A stretch of DNA of 51,203 bases from Clostridia bacterium (GTDB taxonomy: Bacteria > Bacillota > Clostridia > Oscillospirales > CAG-272), in NCBI GenBank assembly GCA_017507985.1, contig JAFVZV010000084.1, positions 1-51,203 on the forward strand. Reading direction: 5' to 3'. Positions 16,911-25,151 of this stretch are shown here, piece by piece (position 1 is the stretch's first letter; each line of letters starts with the position of its first letter). Position numbers and translations under genes: made by a program. The notes beneath the pieces were generated by a model. That model was not told where the DNA came from and searched no databases. It saw only the letters and a list, made by a program, of their open reading frames with translations.

Positions 16911-17606
16911 TTATTGTACTTTGTCACCGACAACCATGGTAATGTTGCTGTGACGGTTGGCAAGATCGGGCTCTTTTTGCCCGTTGATGCGAATATTCAC
17001 ATTGGTGTTATCTCCACGGTAAAAGTCCATTGACAAATCGGAATAGTCATATCCACCCGTATGGATCATACGGATATTGTCAAATTTAATGGTTTCGCCT
17101 TTGATGGCATTGCCCTCAAAGAAACTAAAAATACGGATATAGTTGATCGCCGACAAATCGCACCCGCCGGCAGTAACATAGCTTTCATTCAAATACAGAT
17201 AGATCGTATTCCATCCGGCCTTGATCTTGCCCGACTTCAGTGCATTATGCACAGGCCAAGCATTTTCCAGCTTATCGCACGTGCCGGACGAAGTGATCTC
17301 AATATACAACTCGCTGATATTCGCCATCATTGCCGTATCGGACAGATAAATATCAATGGCAAGTGTATCCGCATCAGAAGCATCAATGGGAGAAAATTGC
17401 GCTTGGTTTGCAAAGGAATTTGTTCCGGAAGAAAAGGTATGCGCAACACAAGCGCCCTTTTCTTGGTCATCGTCTCGTACAAACGAACCAAATGACGTAT
17501 TACAATCATGCAGCAGTGTCACATCCTCTTCCTCCGCAATGACAAAAAATGTAAGGTTACACATCAATATGAGTGAGACAAAAATGCAAATAATTTTCTT
17601 AAGCAT
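16911..17606 (-). CDS. Secreted jelly-roll (carbohydrate-binding-like) protein
   Basis: A 231-residue exported protein with a signal peptide (residues 1-25, cleavage probably after VIA, no lipobox). The body reads as a beta-sandwich of the CBM/discoidin-like type found in gut surface proteins: an N-terminal HDCNTSFGSF strand, alternating hydrophobic strands, and the closing KFDNIRMIH. The same closing pattern (EFDDLRVVH) occurs in the lipoprotein at 36021-37706. The last 30 residues (from GDNTNVNI) look like the opening of a further domain, so this may be a shortened relative of longer proteins. ATG 17606 follows GGAGG. It forms a pair with the propeller lipoprotein downstream. Confidence 0.65.
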   Translation of the reverse strand: MLKKIICIFVSLILMCNLTFFVIAEEEDVTLLHDCNTSFGSFVRDDDQEKGACVAHTFSSGTNSFANQAQFSPIDASDADTLAIDIYLSDTAMMANISELYIEITSSGTCDKLENAWPVHNALKSGKIKAGWNTIYLYLNESYVTAGGCDLSAINYIRIFSFFEGNAIKGETIKFDNIRMIHTGGYDYSDLSMDFYRGDNTNVNIRINGQKEPDLANRHSNITMVVGDKVQ

Positions 17607-17665
17607 TGGATCCTCCATCTGCTACAGCCAGGCTGCAGCGCATCTTGGTATTGTGCCGTTAAGAA

Positions 17666-18691
17666 TTAGAGGCGCGAAAAGACCTGCAGACCGTATTCGC
17701 ACAGCGCGTGGTCTTCCTCACCCGTGCCGCCCGAAATACCCAGGCCGCCGACAATGCGATCGCCCACCTTCAAGGGAACGCCGCCGCCGAAGACCAGCAT
17801 TTTATCCACGTTTTGCAGTCCGTAGAAGGTTCCGCCGGGCTGTACCAGTGCCGACAGCTCCATGGTGGACATTTTGACCGAAACCGCCGTATATGCCTTT
17901 TTCAGCGCCACGTCGTAGCTGACCAGGAAGGCATCGTCCATCACGTGTACCGCGATGGGATTGCCCTGCGCATTGCAAACGGCAATGACTGCCTTTTTGC
18001 CGATGGTCGCGGCGTACGCCTCGATCTCACGGATCAACATCTCTGCCTTTTTCAGATCCAGCGTGGCGAGCGCACCCACACGGCGCAGCACCTCATCCAC
18101 AACGGCATCCGCGCTGCCAACCGTCCCACCGCTGGCCGTCTGCGGCACAGCCTTACCCTCACGACGCAGCTTTTCATCATGATCGGCACGGCGGGCCAGC
18201 ATATACAGATAATCGGACAAACGGTTGAGGTAGGCCTTAGCCGATGCATGGGCAGAATATTTACGCTCCATGGTCACCAGCTCGCGCTCAGCGCGACGAG
18301 CGATGGTGCGAGCCACGTCAAGACGTGCCGACAACTCGCAATAGCCGGGCATAATAAACTGACGCTCACGGGGGAAGGAATCCTCCACAAGGTCAATGAT
18401 ATGCTCCAAAAATGCCGTTTCTTCAGCAGATACCTCATACGCCTTATTGCGAGGATCAGCAATCCCCGCCATGATGGTCATCAGCGTTGCCTGCACGCGG
18501 TCGAAATGCTCGACGCAAGTATCGCTGTCTGCCGTTCTCATGGAGGCAATGTGCGCCTTGGCAAGTCCCATCTGCGAGGTCAGCTCGTCAATGGATCCTA
18601 GCGCCGCAATGCGATCATCTGCCTTTGAAATCTGGGTTGCGGATTTGAGCGTGGTCATGCCCGCATCCCCGTGCTTTGTATAAATTTTCAT
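17666..18691 (-). CDS. pduO: PduO-type ATP:cob(I)alamin adenosyltransferase with C-terminal GlcG/HbpS-like domain
   Basis: A 341-residue two-domain protein. Residues 1-190 are the PduO adenosyltransferase fold: the ATP motif KHGDAGMTTL at the start, then SARLDVARTIARRAERE and YLNRLSDYLYMLARR. It converts cob(I)alamin to adenosylcobalamin (EC 2.5.1.17), the cofactor of the dehydratase encoded upstream. Residues 205-341 match the GlcG/HbpS family (DUF336) with GKKAVIAVCNAQGN and GGVPLKVGDRIVGGLGISGG, as in Salmonella PduO, where that domain binds haem or corrinoid. ATG 18691 follows AAGGAG. It is the last recognisable gene of the dehydratase operon. Confidence 0.93.
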   Translation of the reverse strand: MKIYTKHGDAGMTTLKSATQISKADDRIAALGSIDELTSQMGLAKAHIASMRTADSDTCVEHFDRVQATLMTIMAGIADPRNKAYEVSAEETAFLEHIIDLVEDSFPRERQFIMPGYCELSARLDVARTIARRAERELVTMERKYSAHASAKAYLNRLSDYLYMLARRADHDEKLRREGKAVPQTASGGTVGSADAVVDEVLRRVGALATLDLKKAEMLIREIEAYAATIGKKAVIAVCNAQGNPIAVHVMDDAFLVSYDVALKKAYTAVSVKMSTMELSALVQPGGTFYGLQNVDKMLVFGGGVPLKVGDRIVGGLGISGGTGEEDHALCEYGLQVFSRL

Positions 18692-18745
18692 CGAAACATG
18701 CTCTCCTTAGTGAATTCTGTTTCAGATCGGTACTACTATCGTTGA

Positions 18746-19087
18746 TCAGTGCTCTCCCAACTTAAACGGGAGCTTTTTGATAACTCTGGCACTGTTGGCT
18801 CCAACGTCCCGCGCCTGCCCCGGCGTTGCGCGCTCGAAGCCAAGCAGCGGAGATCGATCCGTCATACCCTTGATATGCAGGGCAATCGAGCAACCAACAA
18901 GGGCCACCCCCGAGCCGAGCACCGACACGCCCGAAGCAGCCGCAGCCAGTGTTGCCGCATCGCCCGAGGGCTGTGCGATCACCTCATACAACACGCCCTC
19001 CTCCTCGATGCCGGCGCATATTTCGCGCAACAACATCTCATCGGGACGAACAGTAAAAATCAAAATGGTTGGTTTTCTTGCGATCAT
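18746..19087 (-). CDS. ddrB: Diol/glycerol dehydratase reactivase, small subunit
   Basis: A 113-residue protein matching the small subunit (DdrB/PduH/GdrB) of the chaperone that swaps damaged cobalamin out of diol or glycerol dehydratase. The fold resembles the dehydratase medium subunit, whose place it takes during exchange: ICAGIEEEGVLYEVI parallels VKAGIEEEGMVPRVV of the medium subunit in this operon, and GSGVALVGCSIALHIKG parallels its SGSGIGIGLQSKGTAVIH. The start at 19087 lies 3 bases after the stop of the large reactivase subunit. Confidence 0.9.
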   Translation of the reverse strand: MIARKPTILIFTVRPDEMLLREICAGIEEEGVLYEVIAQPSGDAATLAAAASGVSVLGSGVALVGCSIALHIKGMTDRSPLLGFERATPGQARDVGANSARVIKKLPFKLGEH

Positions 19088-19090
19088 GGC

Positions 19091-20905
19091 TTATACATCC
19101 CCCAGATACGAAAGTACAAGTCCCGTCGCGACGGCGTTTCTCGGTCCCTCGGTGGCACGGATATTTCCTCGGCCGCATACGATACGGTAAGCGGCAAACT
19201 CCTCCATAAGCATCTCGGGAATTTCAAAATCCTCAGCCGAGCCGCCGACAAGCACCACGTTGGGAATACGACGCATCTCATGCGTAGGTGCAACCTCGCG
19301 CAACGCGCGCAACGCATTGGTAACAAACACCTTACGCTTGGCCTCGCGGCGCACCTGGACGATCTTTTCCATGGGGATATCCTCGTCAATACGCACCATG
19401 CCCTCAGGTGTCATGAGCACAACGTGACCGAACAGTCGCGGATCGATCGATCCGTCAAAGAACTGCATTGCGCCATTTTCCAGACGCAAATGGAACAAGC
19501 TCTCCACCTTGCCAAGCGGATATTTTTTGATCTGCTCGGCCGTGTGACGGCTCGCAAGCCCCAGCTCGGTCTGAATGAGCATAGACACCAGCTCTCCTGC
19601 GCCTGCGCAATGGGTCATACGGACAGCACCATCCTCATCGATGACAGCTGCATCGGTCGAGCCTCCGCCCATATCAAGAATCGCCAACGGCACGCGGGTA
19701 CCCGGCGTGGTCATTGCGCCAAGCGCGGCCATGACGGCCTCCACACCTGCCACGATCACACGAACGCCGAGATCTCTCATCAGCGCATCGGCAATCTGCT
19801 GCATCGGCAGCTGACGGGTACGCACCATTGCAGCAATACCCACTGCCTTTTCCATGCAGGTCTCGCCTGCCAACGCACCTGCAATGGCCACGGGCGCCAA
19901 CGTATCGACAGCCAGCAGATCGGTGATACGAATATCCTCCGCCCGCTCGCCGCTCACCCCCGACATGCCGTTTCGAATGCGTTGCAGCATTTGACCGACG
20001 TTGGTATTGGGCTCACCCAAAATATTGCGAATCTCGCCCGCATTTTGCAACGTTTGCATGATGCGTTCGGCGCCCTCGTCAATATTAACGGTCGCAGACG
20101 AATGCGCATCAAACGTGATCGAGCCGGCCTTCAGCACGTTCTCACGGATATTACCGTGAGGCGTCTTTATCACAACCGCGCTTCGCTTGCCAATCAAGCT
20201 TTTGGCGATCGGCGTAATGCTGCGCGTCTGTGCGGCATCCAACCCAAGCAACGTAGCAATGCCATATGGGTTGCTCAGCATACGCACCGACTGCCCCGGC
20301 AGCGCCACCTCAATGGCAGCCAGCTTACCCTCGGGCAACCGTTCAATGTAGCGAACCTCGTCGATGATCGGTATTTTTTTGTTTAGACGGTTTTCGACCA
20401 GCACCGCCTCGTCCGCCTGCATAATAACACCCTTGATTTCATAGCGCTCGGCGGCGCGGTTAATGCGCTGGGAAACCGTTTCATATGTATACGACCTGGG
20501 CACCGTGACGATATACGCCACGCCCTCGCGCGCCATATCCAGTCGCGCAAGAGGGATGAGCTCACCCACCGCCTGACCCGCGCCTGCGGGCGTGGCCGGA
20601 TTGTGCCCAATCATAGAAGATTCGGTAATGATGGTCTCGGTAATGGTTTCCATCGCTGTGTCACCGATGACAGGTGCGGCCTCGTTGATGCGGACAAGCG
20701 ACAAGTCGGAGATCTGATATCCCGCCTCGCTCACCGCCGCCAATAGTGCCGCTTTGACGCCGTGCACGTTGGCAAGAGTGCCTTTGGTTCCCGTCGTCGG
20801 CCGCATGGCACCGCCAAGAAAACGAGTGAAGCCACTCGCATCCCGCGTACCGATGCACACCTCGGTGGTGGAGTTACCGATATCCACCCCTGCGATCAGT
20901 TTCAA
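19091..20905 (-). CDS. ddrA: Diol/glycerol dehydratase reactivase, large (ATPase) subunit
   Basis: A 604-residue reactivase of the DdrA/PduG/GdrA family, with an actin/Hsp70-like ATPase core. The phosphate-binding strand is IAGVDIGNSTTEV near the N-terminus, the second is LDMGGGSTDAAV, and the adenosine motif is VVLVGGSAEDFEIP near the C-terminus. With DdrB it hydrolyses ATP to release cyanocob- or hydroxocobalamin from inactivated dehydratase. The best start is TTG at 20905: it is preceded by GAGAGG, overlaps the TGA of the small dehydratase subunit (TTGA), and gives the family N-terminus. The next in-frame start upstream would read into that gene. Length is normal for the family. Confidence 0.94.
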   Translation of the reverse strand: MKLIAGVDIGNSTTEVCIGTRDASGFTRFLGGAMRPTTGTKGTLANVHGVKAALLAAVSEAGYQISDLSLVRINEAAPVIGDTAMETITETIITESSMIGHNPATPAGAGQAVGELIPLARLDMAREGVAYIVTVPRSYTYETVSQRINRAAERYEIKGVIMQADEAVLVENRLNKKIPIIDEVRYIERLPEGKLAAIEVALPGQSVRMLSNPYGIATLLGLDAAQTRSITPIAKSLIGKRSAVVIKTPHGNIRENVLKAGSITFDAHSSATVNIDEGAERIMQTLQNAGEIRNILGEPNTNVGQMLQRIRNGMSGVSGERAEDIRITDLLAVDTLAPVAIAGALAGETCMEKAVGIAAMVRTRQLPMQQIADALMRDLGVRVIVAGVEAVMAALGAMTTPGTRVPLAILDMGGGSTDAAVIDEDGAVRMTHCAGAGELVSMLIQTELGLASRHTAEQIKKYPLGKVESLFHLRLENGAMQFFDGSIDPRLFGHVVLMTPEGMVRIDEDIPMEKIVQVRREAKRKVFVTNALRALREVAPTHEMRRIPNVVLVGGSAEDFEIPEMLMEEFAAYRIVCGRGNIRATEGPRNAVATGLVLSYLGDV

Positions 20906-21294
20906 AGCAATATTCCTCTCTTTTCGTAAACCTCGGCTGCTTCCAGCACCAGTTTTGCGCAAGTTTTTGCATTGTATTTTTTATTCAGCTCATCAGCCAT
21001 AGCCAACAGCTCGGCCTTGGTCGAGCGATTGGGGCGGAGCATATTGTACATTTTCAAAATGACCTCGTCGGGAACGTCGACAAGCTCGGCCGCGCGCTCG
21101 AAATTGCGTGCCATAGGCGGATTGTCCGCCTCCATTGCCACCTGTCCTTGCTTGCGCAGCATTTCTTTGGAGATCTTGATGTCCTCTCCCGTGATATTTC
21201 CCTTTTTGATCTCTTCCAGGTTAATATCATCCAGCTTTTTGCCGGTCTTAGAGGTGATTTTTTCGCGTTCGTATTCACCAAGCGGATATTTCAT
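20902..21294 (-). CDS. pduE: Propanediol/glycerol dehydratase small subunit, without N-terminal extension
   Basis: A 130-residue gamma subunit of B12-dependent diol dehydratase. It starts directly at the conserved KYPLGEYERE block (YPLANKHPE in Salmonella PduE) and contains MARNFERAAELVDVP and LRPNRSTKAELLAMADEL. Microcompartment PduE of Salmonella is about 173 residues because of an extra N-terminal segment of about 40; that extension is absent here, as in soluble glycerol dehydratases. AAAGGAAG precedes ATG 21294, and no in-frame start upstream would add such a segment before the stop of the medium subunit at 21325. It is co-translated with ddrA by a TTGA overlap. Confidence 0.93.
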   Translation of the reverse strand: MKYPLGEYEREKITSKTGKKLDDINLEEIKKGNITGEDIKISKEMLRKQGQVAMEADNPPMARNFERAAELVDVPDEVILKMYNMLRPNRSTKAELLAMADELNKKYNAKTCAKLVLEAAEVYEKRGILL

Positions 21295-21324
21295 GGTAGT
21301 TGCTTCCTTTCCTGTGACAAACGA

Positions 21325-22461
21325 TCAGCGATCGCTCCATGCGATGATGGGGTAGTTGGGATCAACCTGCTCGGTCTCGGCAATATGCATGATAGCCGCT
21401 TTGACCTGATACTTGGCTCGGCACATGGGATCGTTGACCGAGGAAATGGGCGTGACCTGCTCACCCTTAGCATACTTGGCAGCATTCTGACCGATCTTGC
21501 GATAGGTTTCCAGATTCATCAGCGGTGCCTGAGGGAACAGCTCCAGATTGGACAGCGGATACAGGTCCTTCTGGTGAATAACGGCCGTACCCTTGGACTG
21601 CAATCCGATACCGATGCCCGAGCCCGAGATCTTGGCCGCCTCAAGGCCCATGAAGCAGACGTCGCTGGTCTTGAGAACCTTGACGACGCGGGGCACCATG
21701 CCCTCTTCCTCAATACCGGCCTTGACCTCGCGGATGACCTCAGAGAGAGGAATACCGCAAATGGTCGCCTGAATTTCCTTCTGGAAGCCGGGGCCTACGC
21801 CAATGACGACCTCCTTAGGGTCCGTTCCCTTTTCGGCAATGGGGTAGCCGTGGTAAGATGTCTTGGTAGGATTGATGCGTTCGGTGCCTGCCATAGATGC
21901 AGGACGGGCAGCGGACTTTTTCGCCGACGCGGGGCAAGCGGTGGCCATTTCGCGAATGGCAGCAGACGACGCGACCTCACGAGTCGGCTGTGCGCGCAGA
22001 GCAGTCAGCACCTTTTCAATGGCCTCTCCGGGAACAACTCCCTCGAGCTGTGCGGCCTCCTTGATGACGGCCTCGGAAATTTTCTTGCAAATTTCATCCT
22101 CCAGTACAACACCGCGACCGGTGAACAACAGGCTCTCGTTGGACACGGGAGCGACCTCGGTAATGGACTCGCCCTGCAGCGATCCTACAACCTTTTGCAG
22201 CATTTCCTCGGGATCAACGCCCTCAAGCTGCTCTGCCTCCTTAACGACGGCGATAGCAATGCGGCGAACGATCTCCTCGTCCACGCGAACACCACGGTGG
22301 CCCATCATTTTGGCAGTAGTGCAGTCCTTGCGAGGCTCAGCGCCTTCCAGATAGTCCACGACCGAGTGAAGCATCTCCTCGGGACGAATACCGTCCAGCT
22401 GAGCCGATTCACGAATGACGGCCTCGGTTATTTTCTTACGAATATCTTCGGTGAGTTGCAT
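21325..22461 (-). CDS. pduD: Propanediol/glycerol dehydratase medium subunit with triplicated N-terminal helical repeat
   Basis: 378 residues against about 224 for Salmonella PduD. The catalytic domain starts near residue 212 (KEVVIGVGPGFQKEI) and is well conserved (KTSDVCFMGLEA, SGSGIGIGLQSKGT, LSNLELFPQAPL, NAAKYAKGE). Ahead of it are three tandem copies of a 36-residue unit at about 5-39, 61-96 and 121-156. Each has a first amphipathic helix (IRKKITEAVIRESAQL, IVRRIAIAVVKEAEQL, ICKKISEAVIKEAAQL), a turn with G(I/V)xPEE or similar, and a second helix ending VVxxL. Alanine/serine-rich linkers join them. The first helix resembles microcompartment encapsulation peptides. GGAGG precedes ATG 22461. 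The repeats are in frame and share base composition with the rest. Confidence 0.93.
   Translation of the reverse strand: MQLTEDIRKKITEAVIRESAQLDGIRPEEMLHSVVDYLEGAEPRKDCTTAKMMGHRGVRVDEEIVRRIAIAVVKEAEQLEGVDPEEMLQKVVGSLQGESITEVAPVSNESLLFTGRGVVLEDEICKKISEAVIKEAAQLEGVVPGEAIEKVLTALRAQPTREVASSAAIREMATACPASAKKSAARPASMAGTERINPTKTSYHGYPIAEKGTDPKEVVIGVGPGFQKEIQATICGIPLSEVIREVKAGIEEEGMVPRVVKVLKTSDVCFMGLEAAKISGSGIGIGLQSKGTAVIHQKDLYPLSNLELFPQAPLMNLETYRKIGQNAAKYAKGEQVTPISSVNDPMCRAKYQVKAAIMHIAETEQVDPNYPIIAWSDR
21994..22449 (-). repeat. Three tandem in-gene repeats encoding helical hairpins of the medium subunit
   Basis: The units lie at 22449-22345, 22281-22174 and 22101-21994. They are clearly alike at the protein level (shared AVIKEAxQLxG(V/I) core and PEEML-type second helix) but differ at many bases, which suggests old duplication under selection rather than a recent tandem expansion. 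Confidence 0.85.
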
Positions 22462-22502
22462 ATGTATAATCCTCCGTTTTCGTTTTGGTGGTATAATTCA
22501 AA

Positions 22503-24167
22503 TCAAAGGTTGTGCGGGTCGATCTGGTGAGGAATATCCTTGATTTCCTCCCAACGCTCGCCATCGAGACGATAGCCCGTGCCGGGGCCCATATAGGTGT
22601 TGGGCGTGTTGATGGCGCTGAGCACGCGGTAGTTCTCATCCAGCACCGCCGAGGTCTGCATATAGTCGCCGACAACGCGTTGCTTGAGCATATTGAGCAC
22701 GCGCTGAGCGATGTCCTCATGTCCCGTCTCGGCTAACGCACGGCAGACGTCAATGCCCGTGATGCCACGCTTGAGCATATCCTCGCAAGCGATCAGATCG
22801 GCAGGCACGTCGCGGTTCAAGGTGTCCTTGGAGCCGTGCGCATATACGACAGCCTCCACCTGCTCGTCCGTGATTTCGGTCAAGCCCAGATAGCGGAAAA
22901 CCGACTGAACCGCCTTAGCCGCCTTGCGGCGCACCGCGATGACATCCTCCTCCAGCACGGGGCGAAGACCGCCGTCCACCTGAAGGTCACGCTGCAGTAC
23001 GTTGTAATCGTCAAAGTCCTCGGCATCAAAGTTGGAGCCGGCGAACATATTATCGTAGTTGGGCTCGGCTGCATAGCCCGAGAAAATGAAGTCGGTACCC
23101 GGCATCAGCTCAAGCAACGTACGCGTGGTACGGCGAGCAGGAGAATTGGAGAAGCTCTGGTCGTTACCCGAAGCACACTCAAGGCCCAGAAGGGTTGCCA
23201 CCAGGTTCTCACCCAGCACCTCCCGAATACCCGAGGGAACCGACGCAGGAACGGCGATACAACTGATCGCACCGTTCTGCGTTCCCTGCGAGCCTGCGCC
23301 TTTGGTCACGTACAAGCAACGGCACTCGAGATACAGCATGGACTTCTTTTCGCTATATCCCATGAGGACCTCCGAGCCTGCGCCCGAGGTGAAGCGAACC
23401 TTAAGGCCGCGCGAAGCGTAAGCAGAATTGAGGAATGCCTTGGAATAGGGCGTATCGTCACCGTCTACAAATACTTTTTCGGTACCGTAAACGGAAACGG
23501 TTTCCGCATACGTCGTTAGACCACGAATGCCCAGATCCAACTCGGTTGCCTCCTCAGAGGAGCACTGCGTCAGCACGCCGGGGCGTCCTGCCTGTGAGCC
23601 GATCAAAATGGCCATCGCAGAAAAAGGAGCGTAGCGGGCAATGCCCATGGTCGTCTCCTCCTCGGCAAAGCCGCGAAGTGCGCCCTCAGCCGCGTCGGCC
23701 GCGAGCTGTACGGGATCGTCCTTGAGGTTGGTGATGTGCGCTTGATTAAAGGGACGCAGACGAGCGCGCATCTTTTGCATACCCATCATCAGCTCAACGA
23801 CGTTGAGGTGCCCGATAACCTCGGCCATTTTTGCAGGCGAGATACCCGAGCAGATCTTCAGAATTTCTTTTCTCGGCACGTGGATATCGACGATCTTTCT
23901 CGCAATCTCCAACGACGGAATAGACATGGAAACGGGGGCGCGTTGAATATTGATCGCATGATCGGCGATAAAAGTATCGATAAAGTCGAAGTCCTTTCTT
24001 GCCTTGCCGTCAAGCTCTATGATCTTGCCGCCGCTGATTTTGATGGAAGGCTTGGGATCATAGGGGCTGTGCATGGCAACAAAGCCCATCTCGGGCCATT
24101 CGCTGATATAGCCGTCCAGGTTGACGGGACGGGCATCCAGTGCCTCAAATCTCTTGGATCTTTTCAT
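22503..24167 (-). CDS. pduC: Propanediol/glycerol dehydratase large (catalytic) subunit
   Basis: A 554-residue alpha subunit of adenosylcobalamin-dependent diol/glycerol dehydratase (EC 4.2.1.28/4.2.1.30), forming a TIM barrel that converts 1,2-propanediol to propanal or glycerol to 3-hydroxypropanal. It aligns end to end with Salmonella PduC from KRSKRFEALDARPVN to GYRLDGERWEEIKDIP. Active-site blocks are present: NQAHITN (His), EEETTMGIARYAPF (Glu), GNDQSF (Asp and Gln) and the Ser of FSGY. Those motifs do not separate diol from glycerol preference. ATG 24167 follows AAAGGAA and begins at the family N-terminus; an earlier in-frame start would add about 34 unlikely residues. It is the first gene of the operon. 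Confidence 0.96.
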   Translation of the reverse strand: MKRSKRFEALDARPVNLDGYISEWPEMGFVAMHSPYDPKPSIKISGGKIIELDGKARKDFDFIDTFIADHAINIQRAPVSMSIPSLEIARKIVDIHVPRKEILKICSGISPAKMAEVIGHLNVVELMMGMQKMRARLRPFNQAHITNLKDDPVQLAADAAEGALRGFAEEETTMGIARYAPFSAMAILIGSQAGRPGVLTQCSSEEATELDLGIRGLTTYAETVSVYGTEKVFVDGDDTPYSKAFLNSAYASRGLKVRFTSGAGSEVLMGYSEKKSMLYLECRCLYVTKGAGSQGTQNGAISCIAVPASVPSGIREVLGENLVATLLGLECASGNDQSFSNSPARRTTRTLLELMPGTDFIFSGYAAEPNYDNMFAGSNFDAEDFDDYNVLQRDLQVDGGLRPVLEEDVIAVRRKAAKAVQSVFRYLGLTEITDEQVEAVVYAHGSKDTLNRDVPADLIACEDMLKRGITGIDVCRALAETGHEDIAQRVLNMLKQRVVGDYMQTSAVLDENYRVLSAINTPNTYMGPGTGYRLDGERWEEIKDIPHQIDPHNL

Positions 24168-24199
24168 GGTGAACGGTTCCTTTCTCTTATGGTCCTCGC

Positions 24200-24215
24200 A
24201 CGCGTGCTCACGCGT
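24200..24215. promoter_or_regulatory. 16-bp palindrome in the dehydratase operon leader
   Basis: ACGCGTGCTCACGCGT is a perfect inverted repeat (7-bp arms, 2-base centre) about 35 bases before the pduC start and downstream of its promoter, followed by alternating GCGCGC. It could be an operator or an mRNA hairpin. No B12 riboswitch was recognised in this leader of about 115 bases. Confidence 0.35.
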
Positions 24216-24287
24216 ACGCGCGCGTATTGGCAAAGGAAATCGCGCCGGGCAGGCACAATTTCCGATCATATAATTCTAGTCTTCTAT

Positions 24288-24316
24288 ATTATACTATAAA
24301 CTCGCCAAAAAGTCAA
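24288..24316 (-). promoter_or_regulatory. Strong sigma-A promoter of the dehydratase operon
   Basis: On the minus strand, TTGACT (24316-24311) and a perfect TATAAT (24293-24288) have a 17-bp spacer. All six dehydratase genes downstream are closely spaced, with no terminator between them. Confidence 0.82.
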
Positions 24317-24379
24317 TGCATACGACAGCAAAATCCTGCACAAATCTTTGCCCGAATCTCACTCAAAATCGGCGCTTTG

Positions 24380-24408
24380 TTGGTCATTTTGCCCCGGAAG
24401 AATATAAT
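24380..24408 (+). promoter_or_regulatory. Possible promoter for the divergent lipoprotein gene
   Basis: TATAAT (24403-24408) is perfect; the -35 TTGGTC (24380-24385) at 17 bp is weak. It is divergent from the pduC promoter, about 65 bp away. Confidence 0.45.
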
Positions 24409-24446
24409 AGCGCCTTGGAGCATACGCTGTTTCGAGGTGATGCCGC

Positions 24447-25070
24447 GTGTCTTTTGTTTTCAAGCAAAGAGCAATCCCAAAAACAAATAATAATATTTTT
24501 ATAAAGCTGATCTCTATTTTATCAGCCGTTTTTCTATGTATATTGAGCGGTGTAGGCTGTGCAAGCCGGCCAAGCGCCTGTGCAGCGGACGTTCTGCTTG
24601 CCATGACCGCCGCCGGATCCTCACACCCTGTTGGAGATGCTTACATTTTGCCGAGCAGCACGGTCCCCGACGCCGCAGAATCAGAAAAGCAGCCCGATGG
24701 GCAGATATGGCGCATCGCTGATAGTTCGCTTTTGCACGCCGCGTTCGGCAACGAAAGCAGCACTGAAAATAACGAAATTTCCGAACTGTCACAAGGAATC
24801 GTTGATAGCGGTGCGATGTTTCTGTCGACCTCTCACGTTCCTTGCGAATACATGGTATTTCACTGCATCAGCCGCTCAGACACTGACATGGTCGTCGAAT
24901 TGCTCTTGCGCCGACTTGATGTCTTACGACAGCAGTATCGCGATACCGAGCACCAGGCAACAATCGAAAATGCCCGCATTCTCGTCCTTGACAAGTATGT
25001 GATCTTCGCCGTGGCGCAGAGCGCAGACGACGCGATAGATGCTGCCTGCCGCGCAATTAATAAATCATAA
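24447..25070 (+). CDS. Lipoprotein, DUF4358-like
   Basis: A 207-residue exported protein. A basic start, a hydrophobic helix (about 18-35) and GVGC (Cys38) suggest a lipoprotein. After a low-complexity linker the body has an alpha/beta pattern ending AQSADDAIDAACRAI, which resembles DUF4358 proteins common in Clostridia, with the internal HVPCEYMVFHCISRSDT. Function unknown. The start is GTG 24447 behind GAGGTGAT. It is divergent from the dehydratase operon, with no other evidence of a link, and is followed by a consensus promoter for the next gene. Confidence 0.65.
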   Translation: MSFVFKQRAIPKTNNNIFIKLISILSAVFLCILSGVGCASRPSACAADVLLAMTAAGSSHPVGDAYILPSSTVPDAAESEKQPDGQIWRIADSSLLHAAFGNESSTENNEISELSQGIVDSGAMFLSTSHVPCEYMVFHCISRSDTDMVVELLLRRLDVLRQQYRDTEHQATIENARILVLDKYVIFAVAQSADDAIDAACRAINKS

Positions 25071-25093
25071 TATATCGACACATGTACCAACCG

Positions 25094-25122
25094 TTGACAA
25101 TTCTTCTGAAACATGGTATAAT
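25094..25122 (+). promoter_or_regulatory. Consensus sigma-A promoter
   Basis: TTGACA (25094-25099) and TATAAT (25117-25122) have exactly 17 bp between them, 30 bases before the start of the TPR-type membrane protein. Confidence 0.88.
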
Positions 25123-25151
25123 GATCATATCACATATAAGGAGGACGTTTC

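Noticed and set aside
18749-20386. 545-codon plus-strand frame opposite the reactivase genes
   Set aside because: Arg/His/Gln-rich composition typical of antisense frames; ddrA and ddrB on the other strand are unmistakable.
24168-24290. Cobalamin riboswitch in the dehydratase leader
   Set aside because: The leader is only about 115 bases and lacks the conserved B12-box sequence; only a simple palindrome is seen.
15330-25070. Microcompartment shell genes around the dehydratase operon
   Set aside because: All genes in the interval were accounted for; none has the small BMC-domain or pentamer pattern.
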